Shown: one piece after another, positions 1-7,046 of the stretch
How positions within the stretch are numbered: the stretch's first letter is position 1
Layout: each line of letters starts with the position of its first letter
Source of the DNA: Thermoanaerobacterales bacterium UBA4877
GTDB taxonomy: Bacteria; Bacillota; Thermoanaerobacteria; Thermoanaerobacterales; UBA4877
Length of the DNA stretch: 16,403 nt
Direction of reading: 5' to 3'
Assembly (NCBI GenBank): GCA_002399345.1
Contig: DHDL01000008.1
Coordinates: 2,565-18,967, forward strand
Translations under genes and position numbers: made by a program
The notes under the pieces: model-generated
The model's input: only the letters and a program-made list of their open reading frames with translations
Told to the model about the DNA's origin: nothing
Database searches by the model: none

Positions 1-248
1 TCGATATTATCTATTTCGTCGTGGTTTATCAATACAGCCCATACGCCTTTTACTGACGACCATTTTTTAGTTGTTCTGGCCAGGCTGCTGTAAGCTTTGT
101 CCCAATCTTCTCTGTTTATTGTTTCCGGCAGCTCTTCGATGCTCCTGGAGATATCGGCGGCCGTATTCTTAAGGTAATAATAAGAATAAACATCCAGGCC
201 GATGATAAAGACCAGTAATACTATTAAGATAATAACCGAATCCTTCAT
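1..248 (-). CDS. DUF4363 family protein, 3' end cut by window edge
   Basis: The ATG at 248-246 starts a reading frame that stays open to the left edge, about 82 codons. It begins with a hydrophobic stretch (residues about 4-19, rich in I, L, V and F) that fits a single membrane anchor or uncleaved signal, followed by a polar helical region. The later segment WSSVKGVWAVLINHDEIDNI resembles DUF4363, a short Clostridial membrane-anchored family of unknown function that often sits beside DUF421 genes. The start overlaps the stop of the DUF421 gene upstream (ATGA at 248-245), and GGAGG lies just before it, so the two are probably cotranscribed and translationally coupled. Function is unknown; the C terminus is outside the window. 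Confidence 0.8.
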   Translation of the reverse strand, partial: MKDSVIILIVLLVFIIGLDVYSYYYLKNTAADISRSIEELPETINREDWDKAYSSLARTTKKWSSVKGVWAVLINHDEIDNI

Positions 249-925
249 TTGGTATCCTCCTTTGCCTGTACAAAAAGGTTTCCGTTTTCGTCTAAAGAGG
301 CGAGTAATACATCGGAAATATTGTTTATATTATATGACTTTAACTGGCTTAAAAGCCAGGGATGGTCCTTACCCAGCTTTGCAAGTGATTTGTAATTAAC
401 CTCTCCGTCGAGGATAACAGGCAGTGGAAGTCCTTCATATTCCGGTTTTAGGTTGAGGTCTTCGGGTGTAACCGGACGTTTTTCTACCTTTGGAATAACG
501 CTCAGTGCCCCATCAGTTTCCAGTATAGCGTATTCAATGTCGGCTATATTGTAATATCCTTGGTTTCTTAAAGCCTCAAGGAGATCGGTTATGTTATATC
601 TTTCTTTTCTCATTGATTCCTCAAGTAACTTTCCCTTTTCGACTAATACGGTAGGTGTACCGCATATTATTTCCCTTCCTTTTAAGCTTTTCATGGATAT
701 GTATGACAATGCCAGCTGACTTATGAGAAGGGTGAGTATCGGTATAATGCCGGCCAAAAGAGGGATACCGGTATTCTGCATGGGAACGGCTCCCAGATCG
801 GCTATCATAACGGCTACAACGAGTTCGTAAGGTTGCAGCTCGCCTATCTGCTGTTTTCCCATTACTCTCATGACTATAGCGACAAGGGCATATAGTATTA
901 AAGCCCTTATAAAAATCACGAGCAT
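245..925 (-). CDS. DUF421 (YetF-like) membrane protein
   Basis: A 226-residue protein with three hydrophobic segments near the N terminus (about residues 3-19, 31-47 and 53-76), then a soluble C-terminal domain of roughly 145 residues. The segment with MGKQQIGELQPYELVV (about residues 22-38) and the following ADLGAVPMQNTGIPLL are the conserved membrane part of the DUF421/YetF family, and the downstream domain (about 80-165) matches the family's soluble domain. Length is normal. Family members sit in the cytoplasmic membrane of endospore formers; their biochemical role is not settled. The start is supported by AGGAGGTG at 931-938. It overlaps the DUF4363 gene by four bases, a common Clostridial pair, so the two products may act together. 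Confidence 0.93.
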   Translation of the reverse strand: MLVIFIRALILYALVAIVMRVMGKQQIGELQPYELVVAVMIADLGAVPMQNTGIPLLAGIIPILTLLISQLALSYISMKSLKGREIICGTPTVLVEKGKLLEESMRKERYNITDLLEALRNQGYYNIADIEYAILETDGALSVIPKVEKRPVTPEDLNLKPEYEGLPLPVILDGEVNYKSLAKLGKDHPWLLSQLKSYNINNISDVLLASLDENGNLFVQAKEDTK

Positions 926-1086
926 AAAAACACCTCCTGTAGGTTTATTATTAATAATTCGGCCAAGTTTATACTCTATAACTTAGCTGGAATTGTTATT
1001 TGCAGTTTGTTTTTTGATTTGTATTAATTATAAGGGAGGCTATAGCATAGTTTTTAAATAAAAGTATTTTTATATTCACTTGAGGG

Positions 1087-1115
1087 TTTTATACAAAGTT
1101 GATTTATACTATAAT
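1087..1115 (+). promoter_or_regulatory. Weak candidate promoter for the Cof-type HAD gene
   Basis: A consensus TATAAT lies at 1110-1115, about 50 bases before the HAD start codon. The spaced -35 position (around 1087-1092, TTTTAT) is poor, so this rests mainly on the -10 box in AT-rich DNA. No clear promoter was found for the DUF421 gene in the same 926-1168 gap. Confidence 0.3.
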
Positions 1116-1168
1116 TGAATTAAGTATTATTGATTCTTGACGTTTTGTAATTTTAATGGAGGGATTTC

Positions 1169-1960
1169 ATGAAATATAAGCTGGTAGTGTCGGATATAGA
1201 CGGCACTCTGGTTGATGATAATAAACATCTTTCTGATGCTACGCTTAAGTATATAGATGAATTCAGGTCGCGGGGCGGGTTGTTTACCATAGCGACGGGA
1301 CGAGGAGAAAAAGCGGCCCGGCCGTTTATTGATAAGCTGCGTATCGACATCCCCGCTATCATTTTTAACGGAGGAGAGCTGTATCATCCCACATCCGGTG
1401 CAATCTATGTGCATTACCTTGATAAAAAAATTAAAGACATGGTTATAGACCGTTTTATAGATACGGATCTAGGCATTGTGACTTATCACAATGACAGGGT
1501 TTTTATATCACATTACAGTCCGACGCACCGACTGTATTTTGCGCGGGAAAAGGTGGAAGCGGAGAGGATACCCGATCTTAAGGCGGTGAATGAGGCAAAT
1601 AAAATCCTGCTGGTGGGTGATGTAGGTAAGGCACAGGAGATAATGGATGATCTTCAGGCAGATTCGGGCATTCCTATAAACAATGTTCAAACGGAAGACA
1701 TATATCTGGAGGTAATTCCAGACGGTGTATCCAAGGGTGGGGGGTTAAAGAGGTTGTGCAGTGCTCTTAATGTGAGCGTACAAAATACCATAGCCATCGG
1801 TGACCAGATGAACGACCTGGATATGCTTGAGGCCGCCGGATACGGCATTGCCATGGGAAACGCCATGGAAGAGGTAAAGAAAGCGGCATGTTTTATCACT
1901 GGGAAAAATAATGACAATGGGGTGGCGCATGCGTTAAAAAAAGTCATGGCCATGGCATAA
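1169..1960 (+). CDS. Cof-type HAD-superfamily hydrolase
   Basis: A 263-residue cytosolic phosphatase of the HAD IIB (Cof) subfamily. All four motifs are visible: motif I SDIDGTL with nucleophile D9 and acid/base D11; motif II T43 in TIATGR (40-45); motif III K189 in DGVSKGGGL; motif IV GDQMNDLDML with D212 and D216 for magnesium. The middle (about 80-185) is the C2-type cap that sets the substrate. The pattern, cap and length are typical of promiscuous sugar-phosphate or nucleotide-cofactor phosphatases such as the YidA and Cof group; the exact substrate cannot be read from sequence. GGAGGG at 1158-1163 supports the start. The next gene follows after 60 bases on the same strand and may be cotranscribed. 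Confidence 0.93.
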   Translation: MKYKLVVSDIDGTLVDDNKHLSDATLKYIDEFRSRGGLFTIATGRGEKAARPFIDKLRIDIPAIIFNGGELYHPTSGAIYVHYLDKKIKDMVIDRFIDTDLGIVTYHNDRVFISHYSPTHRLYFAREKVEAERIPDLKAVNEANKILLVGDVGKAQEIMDDLQADSGIPINNVQTEDIYLEVIPDGVSKGGGLKRLCSALNVSVQNTIAIGDQMNDLDMLEAAGYGIAMGNAMEEVKKAACFITGKNNDNGVAHALKKVMAMA

Positions 1961-2020
1961 TTTCAATATGTTATAATTATATTATAAGAGAAAGTATACG
2001 GTGTATAAGGGGGAGTTAAA

Positions 2021-2542
2021 ATGACCAGGCCTATTTTGCTTATTTACATGGCAGCTGTAATGATTATAGTAATAGCTGAATTATACAGACAGGACAAGGT
2101 ACTGGAAACACCTCTTTATAACAGAAAAACGCTGCTGTTTGAAATTAAGTACAGAAATACAAGAGAAGACAGAAATCTCTGGATGACCTATACGGCATGC
2201 ACGGTGCTTTTCACCATGTATATGTATAAGGCAGGCTACGGCCTGGCGGATTTTCTACTGCTTTTTGTATCATATGCCGTCATACTCTTATATCTAATAA
2301 ATAAAAGGGATATATTATTTGTTTATAAGGAGAAACTTGTACACCTTGGTCCGGCTGTACAGGTATATGACTTTGATATATATAATACTTATAGATTATC
2401 GTATAATGAAAAGATATTATATCTATATACCGACGATCCTCTGGAGAAACCCGTCGGTATTCCCATAGACATAAAGACCGAATATCTGGTAGAACTCAAT
2501 GATGTCATCTCCCCGTTTGTCAGACAGATGGTCAGAAGATAA
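2021..2542 (+). CDS. Unrecognised three-helix membrane protein
   Basis: I do not recognise this 173-residue protein. It has an N-terminal hydrophobic helix (about 4-20), a basic, polar linker (22-52), and two more membrane helices (about 54-70 and 74-94). The remaining 80 residues are soluble and rich in alternating hydrophobic and polar residues (for example ILFVYKEKLVHLG and KILYLYTDDP), suggesting a beta-rich domain, perhaps a bacterial PH-like fold as seen in small membrane proteins of Firmicutes; that is a weak resemblance only. GGGGGAG stands before the ATG. The gene lies 60 bases after the Cof-type phosphatase and ends at a strong terminator, so it is the last gene of that unit. Confidence 0.8.
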   Translation: MTRPILLIYMAAVMIIVIAELYRQDKVLETPLYNRKTLLFEIKYRNTREDRNLWMTYTACTVLFTMYMYKAGYGLADFLLLFVSYAVILLYLINKRDILFVYKEKLVHLGPAVQVYDFDIYNTYRLSYNEKILYLYTDDPLEKPVGIPIDIKTEYLVELNDVISPFVRQMVRR

Positions 2543-2545
2543 AGA

Positions 2546-2583
2546 AAATTCCTCTGTATAAATAAAATACAGAGGAATTTTTT
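2546..2583. terminator. Bidirectional rho-independent terminator
   Basis: A perfect 13-bp stem (AAATTCCTCTGTA at 2546-2558, TACAGAGGAATTT at 2568-2580) has a 9-base loop and is followed by T's on the plus strand; A's on the left side give a T-tract on the minus strand. It lies between two convergent genes, begins 3 bases after the membrane-protein stop and overlaps the stop of the RpiR gene, so it should serve both. Confidence 0.9.
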
Positions 2584-3436
2584 ATATCCTTGTGTAGGAG
2601 ATGGCCCTTCTCATCTTTTTAACAGCCATGGTGGATAATTCCTTTCTTCTTAAAGCCGTGCAGTTGTATAAAACATCTATAACGGCAAGATGAGCGATAC
2701 GGGAAGCAAAGGCCTCAAACTGATGCTCTGTTTCATGGGAGATGACATTTATCGGTACATCAACTTTTTTGCTTATGGGCGACTTGGAGAATGAGGTAAT
2801 ACCGATGGTCTTTGTACTATTTTCCTTGGCAATATCCAATAAGTTAAGTATATTTAAGTTCGATCCGGAGTGTGAAATCACCACTATCACATCTTTTTCG
2901 GTAAGCTGGGATACAGACATCAGCTGCATATGATAATCCGTATAAGATGAAACGTTTAAACCGATACGTAAAAATTTATGGTTTGCGTCCATTGCAACGC
3001 TACCTGAACCACCGTTGCCATAGAATACGATGCGATCAGAATCCAGCAAATAATCTACGGCTTTTTTAATACGCTTGGGATCTATAAGTCTCTCCGTATC
3101 ATTTAGTACTGAGATATTAGCATCGAAAACCTTATTTATAATCGCGTCTTCACTGTCGGAGTCTGTAATATATGCATCGGAATAATTGTGGGTATCAGTG
3201 GAGGAATCGGCGGCTAATGATATCTTCAGGTCATAGAATCCCTTTAAATTTATTTTTTTACAGAACCTGAAAATGGTTGAGTCGGCAACTTCCAATTCAG
3301 TTGCTACTTGGCTTATTGTAGAATAGATAATTTTTTGCGGATTTTTTAATATGTAATCCGCTATTTTTTTCTCAGTCTTGTTAAAGTTTTTATATGTAGA
3401 TTTAATTTCAAGTATAACCCGCGGAGTGGATTTCAT
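2582..3436 (-). CDS. MurR/RpiR-family transcriptional regulator
   Basis: A 284-residue DNA-binding regulator. The N-terminal HTH_6 domain (about 1-77) includes the recognition region ISQVATELEVADSTIFRFCK. The C-terminal SIS domain (about 115-255) has FYGNGGSGSVAMDANHKF and VISHSGSNLNILNL, the loops that bind phosphosugars in this family. Such proteins sense sugar phosphates and control adjacent catabolic genes, so the likely ligand is an intermediate of the sugar-acid pathway (6-phosphogluconate, KDPG or 2-keto-6-phosphogluconate). I chose the ATG at 3436 because AAGGTGAT lies 7 bases upstream; an in-frame GTG at 3448 would add four residues but sits inside that binding site. It is divergent from gnd, and the gap holds overlapping promoters. 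Repressor versus activator cannot be told from sequence. Confidence 0.93.
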   Translation of the reverse strand: MKSTPRVILEIKSTYKNFNKTEKKIADYILKNPQKIIYSTISQVATELEVADSTIFRFCKKINLKGFYDLKISLAADSSTDTHNYSDAYITDSDSEDAIINKVFDANISVLNDTERLIDPKRIKKAVDYLLDSDRIVFYGNGGSGSVAMDANHKFLRIGLNVSSYTDYHMQLMSVSQLTEKDVIVVISHSGSNLNILNLLDIAKENSTKTIGITSFSKSPISKKVDVPINVISHETEHQFEAFASRIAHLAVIDVLYNCTALRRKELSTMAVKKMRRAISYTRI

Positions 3437-3530
3437 TATACCAATCACCTTCTTGAGACATATTTTTATAGTACGTGAATTTTAAAAGTGTTTAAAGGAA
3501 TTTGTACGGAATAAGCAAAGAAGTACTTAT

Positions 3531-3558
3531 ATTATATCATAAAAAATGGACTTGAAAA
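3531..3558 (-). promoter_or_regulatory. Candidate rpiR promoter with extended -10
   Basis: On the minus strand the sequence reads TTTTCA (3558-3553), a 16-base spacer, then TGATATAAT, giving a consensus -10 (3536-3531) with an upstream TG extension. Its -35 overlaps the -35 of the divergent gnd promoter, so the two promoters are back to back and would compete for polymerase or share a regulator. Confidence 0.5.
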
Positions 3559-3580
3559 ATAATTTTCTTTAGTATATAAT
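3552..3580 (+). promoter_or_regulatory. Sigma-A-type promoter of gnd
   Basis: TTGAAA at 3552-3557, a 17-base spacer and TATAAT at 3575-3580 make a near-consensus promoter pointing at gnd. The predicted transcript start is near 3587, leaving a leader of about 125 bases. The AT-rich motif at 3583-3605 immediately follows the -10. Confidence 0.7.
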
Positions 3581-3582
3581 AA

Positions 3583-3605
3583 AAAAGAATTTTATTTTAA
3601 AATAA
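3583..3605. promoter_or_regulatory. Candidate operator at the gnd transcription start
   Basis: AAAAGAATTTTATTTTA at 3583-3599 begins two bases after the -10 box and overlaps a perfect 14-bp palindrome TTATTTTAAAATAA at 3592-3605. A similar block (14 of 17 positions) sits just after the -10 of the dehydrogenase promoter at 6944-6960. Position and symmetry suit a repressor site, most simply for the local RpiR protein. The AT-rich composition makes chance similarity possible. Confidence 0.3.
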
Positions 3606-3712
3606 GTAAGCGGAAATAATTTTTATATAAGTCTAAGATATCGTAACCTGATAATAATTATTAAAATTTAGAAAGATGATTTAAGACATTTGTACAGACA
3701 GGAGGATATATA

Positions 3713-5113
3713 ATGTATGATATAGGTGTAATCGGTTTAGGGGTAATGGGGAAAAACATTGCTTTAAATATCGAAGATAAGGGATATAGTGTTTCAGTCT
3801 ATAACAGAACCTATGAAAAAACAAAAAATTTTATGAAGAATGAAGCAAAGGGAAAGAATATATTTCCGTTTAGTAGCATCGAATCTTTACTAAATTCGCT
3901 GCGCAGCCCGAAAAAGATTTTGTTAATGATTAAAGCGGGGCAGCCGGTGGATGATATGATAGGAAAACTCACGCCTTATCTTGATGAGGGTGACATAATA
4001 ATAGACGGTGGAAACACCTACTATCTTGATACCTCGAGAAGAATAAAGAAATTAAAGGGAAAGAAAATCCTCTATCTAGGAATGGGGATTTCCGGCGGCG
4101 AGGAGGGCGCGCTTAAAGGGCCTTCCATAATGCCAGGTGGCTCCAGACAGGCTTATGACATGGTAAAGGAAATGCTAGGAAATATAGCTGCACATACCGA
4201 TGATGGTCCATGCTGCACATATATAGGGAACGGCTCGGCGGGACACTTCGTAAAGATGATCCATAACGGCATAGAATATGCTATAATGCAGGCTATGGCC
4301 GAGGCATACGACATACTGAGCAAGGTACTCAACCTTTCTGCTGATGAAATAGGTGATATTTTTGAGAAATGGAATGAAGGCCAGCTCAACTCATATCTCA
4401 TGGAGATATCCTATAAAATAATGAGACATAAGGATGAAGAAACTGGTAAACCCACGGTAGATCTGATTTTAGATAAAGCAGGCCAGAAGGGGACAGGTAA
4501 ATGGACGGTTCAGGCTTCTATAGATATGGGAATTCCTGCAATATCCTTAAATGCAGCATTAGAGGGACGAGTCCTCTCGTACTTTAAAGATGACAGGGAA
4601 GAATTATCGCGCAAAGTAATAAAAAAATATCCTGATAAATCATACGATAAGGCTAAGGTAATAAAAGCTTTAGAAAACTCATTGCTTTTTACTAATCTGA
4701 TACTCTTCTCCCAAGGTCTCTGGCTGATGTCGGAGGGCTCAAAAGAATATAACTATGGTATTGATGTGTCTGAGGTACTTAGGATTTGGAAGGGTGGCTG
4801 CATCATAAGGTCAAAAATGCTTGATTTTATGAGAAATGTTGTATTCAGGGATAATACAAATGTAAACTTATTGGATGATAAACAAGTATTGGATTTTTTA
4901 ATGGGAAAATTGGACTCAGTAAAGTATATAATCGATATTGCAAAGGATAATTTTTTACCTGCTGTAGTCCATAATACAGCATTGGACTATTTCCTAAGCA
5001 TGACGGAGGAAAAGATGCCGGCTAACTTAATACAAGCTCAGAGGGATCTTTTTGGTGCTCATACTTATAACAGAATTGATAAAGATGGTACTTTCCACAC
5101 CAATTGGGAATGA
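3713..5113 (+). CDS. gnd: 6-phosphogluconate dehydrogenase, decarboxylating (NADP+-type)
   Basis: A 466-residue cytosolic enzyme converting 6-phosphogluconate to ribulose 5-phosphate and CO2 with reduction of NADP+. The Rossmann motif GLGVMG is at 8-13, and NRT at 31-33 is the pocket that favours NADP over NAD. The substrate and catalytic regions are intact: GISGGEEGALKGPSIMPGG (125-143), K181 and E188 in FVKMIHNGIEYAIMQ, KAGQKGTGKW (255-264), and the C-terminal tail QAQRDLFGAHTYNR with R444 and H450. Length is that of the usual homodimeric long form. GGAGG precedes the ATG. It is divergent from the RpiR gene and lies in a sugar-acid locus, so it probably serves growth on gluconate-type substrates, possibly beside a housekeeping copy elsewhere. 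Identification is very secure. Confidence 0.97.
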   Translation: MYDIGVIGLGVMGKNIALNIEDKGYSVSVYNRTYEKTKNFMKNEAKGKNIFPFSSIESLLNSLRSPKKILLMIKAGQPVDDMIGKLTPYLDEGDIIIDGGNTYYLDTSRRIKKLKGKKILYLGMGISGGEEGALKGPSIMPGGSRQAYDMVKEMLGNIAAHTDDGPCCTYIGNGSAGHFVKMIHNGIEYAIMQAMAEAYDILSKVLNLSADEIGDIFEKWNEGQLNSYLMEISYKIMRHKDEETGKPTVDLILDKAGQKGTGKWTVQASIDMGIPAISLNAALEGRVLSYFKDDREELSRKVIKKYPDKSYDKAKVIKALENSLLFTNLILFSQGLWLMSEGSKEYNYGIDVSEVLRIWKGGCIIRSKMLDFMRNVVFRDNTNVNLLDDKQVLDFLMGKLDSVKYIIDIAKDNFLPAVVHNTALDYFLSMTEEKMPANLIQAQRDLFGAHTYNRIDKDGTFHTNWE

Positions 5114-5120
5114 TATTTTA

Positions 5121-5149
5121 AAGACAATTTTATTTTTTCATGTTATACT
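5121..5149 (+). promoter_or_regulatory. Candidate promoter for the HAD gene
   Basis: AAGACA at 5121-5126 (4 of 6 matches), a 17-base spacer, and TATACT at 5144-5149 with an extended TG (TGTTATACT). It lies just after the gnd stop and before the hairpin at 5171-5201, which would then be in the HAD leader. Confidence 0.4.
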
Positions 5150-5170
5150 TAAAAAAGTTGGAAAAATTAG

Positions 5171-5204
5171 GCCAGCTATAGAGCCAATTGATTTAGCTGG
5201 CTTT
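5171..5204 (+). terminator. Possible weak terminator or leader hairpin after gnd
   Basis: A perfect 8-bp stem, GCCAGCTA at 5171-5178 with TAGCTGGC at 5194-5201, has a 15-base loop and is followed by TTTAATTATT, a poor T-tract. It could terminate gnd partially, or fold in the leader of the next gene if the promoter at 5121-5149 is used. Confidence 0.45.
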
Positions 5205-5238
5205 AATTATTCTGAATTGATAAGACAGGGGTGTAGTC

Positions 5239-5895
5239 ATGATAAAAGCGGTTATATTTGATATGGATGGTCTGATGATTGACAGTGAAAGGGTGAAGCT
5301 TCACTACCGTAATATTGTAAAAAAGGATTTGGGATACTCAGATGATAATGATATTATGAGTGAAACCTTTGGCAAAACCAAGACTGAAATAAAACAAATT
5401 TATATAAATAAATATGGGCCGGATTATCCTATAGAGGAAATTTCGCATAGAACCAATGTGTTGTGGATGGATTACCTTAATAAAAATGGTGTGCCTATTA
5501 AAAAGGGACTTAAGGAACTTTTAGAGTTTCTTAAGGACAATGATTATAAGATTGGGGTGGCTACGTCTACTTATAAGGATGAAGCCGAGTATTTATTGAC
5601 AGAGGCAAATATTGCAGGTTATTTTGATACAATAGCGACGGGAGAGAGGGCTATCCGTTCAAAACCGTATCCTGATCTGTACCTCGAGGCTTCACGGCTA
5701 TTATCTGTTGATCCTGAGGTTTGTTTAGTACTGGAGGATTCGCCGAATGGAGTGAAATCGGCTTTTAATGCTGGTATGAAGGTGATAATGGTGCCTGATT
5801 TGATAGAGCCCACCGACCAAATAAGGGAAATTTCTAGTTATGTGGTGGACGGCCTGGCCGATGTGATTCCTATATTAAAAGATGAATGCCAATAA
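5239..5895 (+). CDS. HAD hydrolase, beta-phosphoglucomutase-like
   Basis: A 218-residue HAD subfamily IA protein with the small helical cap (about 16-85) of the beta-phosphoglucomutase and sugar-phosphatase group. Motif I is DMDGLMIDSE with D8 and D10; motif II is T109/S110 in VATST; motif III is K142 in RSKPYPD; motif IV is LEDSPNG with E166 and D167. The start has AGGGG at 5227-5231. Members are either phosphosugar mutases or phosphatases of sugar phosphates, and sequence alone does not separate them. Lying directly after gnd, it may dephosphorylate a sugar-acid phosphate that would otherwise accumulate (inference). It may be read from gnd or from its own promoter at 5121-5149. Confidence 0.92.
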   Translation: MIKAVIFDMDGLMIDSERVKLHYRNIVKKDLGYSDDNDIMSETFGKTKTEIKQIYINKYGPDYPIEEISHRTNVLWMDYLNKNGVPIKKGLKELLEFLKDNDYKIGVATSTYKDEAEYLLTEANIAGYFDTIATGERAIRSKPYPDLYLEASRLLSVDPEVCLVLEDSPNGVKSAFNAGMKVIMVPDLIEPTDQIREISSYVVDGLADVIPILKDECQ

Positions 5896-6020
5896 GGTAC
5901 AATATTTTTTACACCTTGCTTTTTTCCTTTATAAAGACTTGCTAAAAGATAAATATAGCGAAGAGCGGTGTGCACCCTGTCAATTTAGATTCGTTCTGAA
6001 TACAGCTATTATTTATATTC

Positions 6021-6067
6021 GATACCCCCAAGTAGGTTTTATATTTCAGTGTCTACTTGAGGGTATC
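6021..6067. terminator. Terminator hairpin between convergent HAD and eda genes
   Basis: A 15-bp stem with one C-A mismatch: left arm 6021-6035 (GATACCCCCAAGTAG), right arm 6053-6067 (CTACTTGAGGGTATC), 17-base loop. T-rich tails on either side are short (ATATTTT on plus). Its position between two converging stops, with no other candidate in the gap, supports a bidirectional terminator. Confidence 0.65.
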
Positions 6068-6106
6068 ATATTTTACATCATACAACGGTTCATTTATCTC
6101 AAATTT

Positions 6107-6739
6107 TTAATTATATTCTCTCGCTTCTTTTATTCTTTTAACAAACTCTTTGGCATTCTTTGTTATATCTTCTTTTGAACCTTTAGTAAGGCTTCCACCT
6201 ACACCTACTGCTATGCAGCCGTTTTTAATCCATTCCTCTACATTATCTAAATTAACTCCTCCTGTCGGCATTAATAATGCTTGAGGAAATGGCCCTCTAA
6301 TCGCAGATATAAAGGATGGCCTTAGAGTATTGCCAGGAAAAACCTTTATTATATCAGTTCCGGCTTCCATTGCCTTTATCATTTCTGTAACGGTCATACA
6401 GCCTGCTATATAGGGTATATTATATCTATTACAGAGTCTTGCCGTTGCATCGTCAAAGGCCGGACTGACTATATATTTTGCTCCCATCAATATGGCTAAT
6501 CTTGCTGTTTCGCTGTCCAAAACTGTACCAGCTCCTACCAATAGGTTACCTCCGAAATCTTTTGTTAATGATTCTATAACTTTATATGCGCCAGGAACAG
6601 TGAATGTAATTTCTATTGAATTTATTCCACCATCCATACAGGCTAATGCAATTTTTTTAGCTTCATTGCTGCTGTTGGCTCTTACAACGGCAATAATTCC
6701 CACCTTTTCAATTTTACTTAAGGTTTCATATTTTTCCAT
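6107..6739 (-). CDS. eda: KDPG/KHG aldolase
   Basis: A 210-residue class I aldolase that cleaves 2-keto-3-deoxy-6-phosphogluconate to pyruvate and glyceraldehyde 3-phosphate; many members also cleave 4-hydroxy-2-oxoglutarate. The TIM-barrel landmarks are present: GIIAVVR (R20), SIEITFTVPGA with E43 as the proton-transfer acid, LVGAGTVLD (67-75), the Schiff-base lysine K132 in GTDIIKVFPGN, and LMPTGGV (156-162). Length is normal. GGAGG lies about 7 bases before the ATG. No 6-phosphogluconate dehydratase occurs in the window, so KDPG must come from an edd elsewhere or from imported and phosphorylated 2-keto-3-deoxygluconate. It is transcribed away from the dehydrogenase and PTS genes, from a region with a striking inverted repeat. 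Confidence 0.95.
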   Translation of the reverse strand: MEKYETLSKIEKVGIIAVVRANSSNEAKKIALACMDGGINSIEITFTVPGAYKVIESLTKDFGGNLLVGAGTVLDSETARLAILMGAKYIVSPAFDDATARLCNRYNIPYIAGCMTVTEMIKAMEAGTDIIKVFPGNTLRPSFISAIRGPFPQALLMPTGGVNLDNVEEWIKNGCIAVGVGGSLTKGSKEDITKNAKEFVKRIKEAREYN

Positions 6740-6778
6740 ATTATGCCTCCTGCAATTTTAAAATTTAAAATTTATATT

Positions 6779-6818
6779 ATTGTCAATCTCTTATATCTTT
6801 GTATAAGAGATTGACAAT
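6779..6818. promoter_or_regulatory. Perfect 17-bp inverted repeat with symmetric promoter elements
   Basis: Arms ATTGTCAATCTCTTATA (6779-6795) and TATAAGAGATTGACAAT (6802-6818) are exact inverted copies around a 6-base centre. Neither side is followed by a T-tract, so it is unlikely to be a terminator. Each strand carries TTGTCA, a 16-base spacer and TATAAG, so it may be two face-to-face promoters or a dyad operator. The minus-strand reading would start eda with a leader of about 45 bases. Confidence 0.6.
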
Positions 6819-6837
6819 GTTGGATTGTTCTAACATT
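6816..6837. repeat. Second small inverted repeat in the eda/dehydrogenase gap
   Basis: AATGTTGGA (6816-6824) pairs with TCTAACATT (6829-6837) as nine pairs including one G-U, around TTGT. It overlaps the end of the larger dyad by three bases. Role unknown; it could be an adjacent operator half or an RNA hairpin. Confidence 0.45.
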
Positions 6838-6909
6838 ACCCCTTCCAATGATTAATTTATTGAATTATTATGCAAGACATATTAAAGAGAGATTTAAATC
6901 AAAAAGGTC

Positions 6910-6938
6910 TTGAAAAATATTTTTGTATATCATATAAT
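6910..6938 (+). promoter_or_regulatory. Sigma-A-type promoter of the dehydrogenase gene
   Basis: TTGAAA at 6910-6915, a 17-base spacer and consensus TATAAT at 6933-6938. The first bases (TTGAAAAATA) are shared with the gnd promoter, suggesting coordinated control. The predicted leader is about 100 bases. Confidence 0.7.
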
Positions 6939-6943
6939 ATATG

Positions 6944-6960
6944 AAAAGAAATTCCTTTTA
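6944..6960. promoter_or_regulatory. Candidate operator after the dehydrogenase -10
   Basis: AAAAGAAATTCCTTTT (6944-6959) is a near-perfect palindrome with one mismatched pair, and with the next A matches the gnd-promoter block at 3583-3599 in 14 of 17 positions. It lies over the expected transcription start, a usual site for repression. Confidence 0.3.
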
Positions 6961-7046
6961 TAAAAATATTAGCACACGGAAATTTATTTCGCAAGCATTA
7001 ATGTGGTTTTTCTAATAATAAATTCAGATAGGGGGAGATTTTAGAA

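Noticed and set aside
1127..1414. Minus-strand frame overlapping the Cof-type phosphatase start
   Set aside because: It runs antisense through a secure gene with no binding site or recognisable motif.
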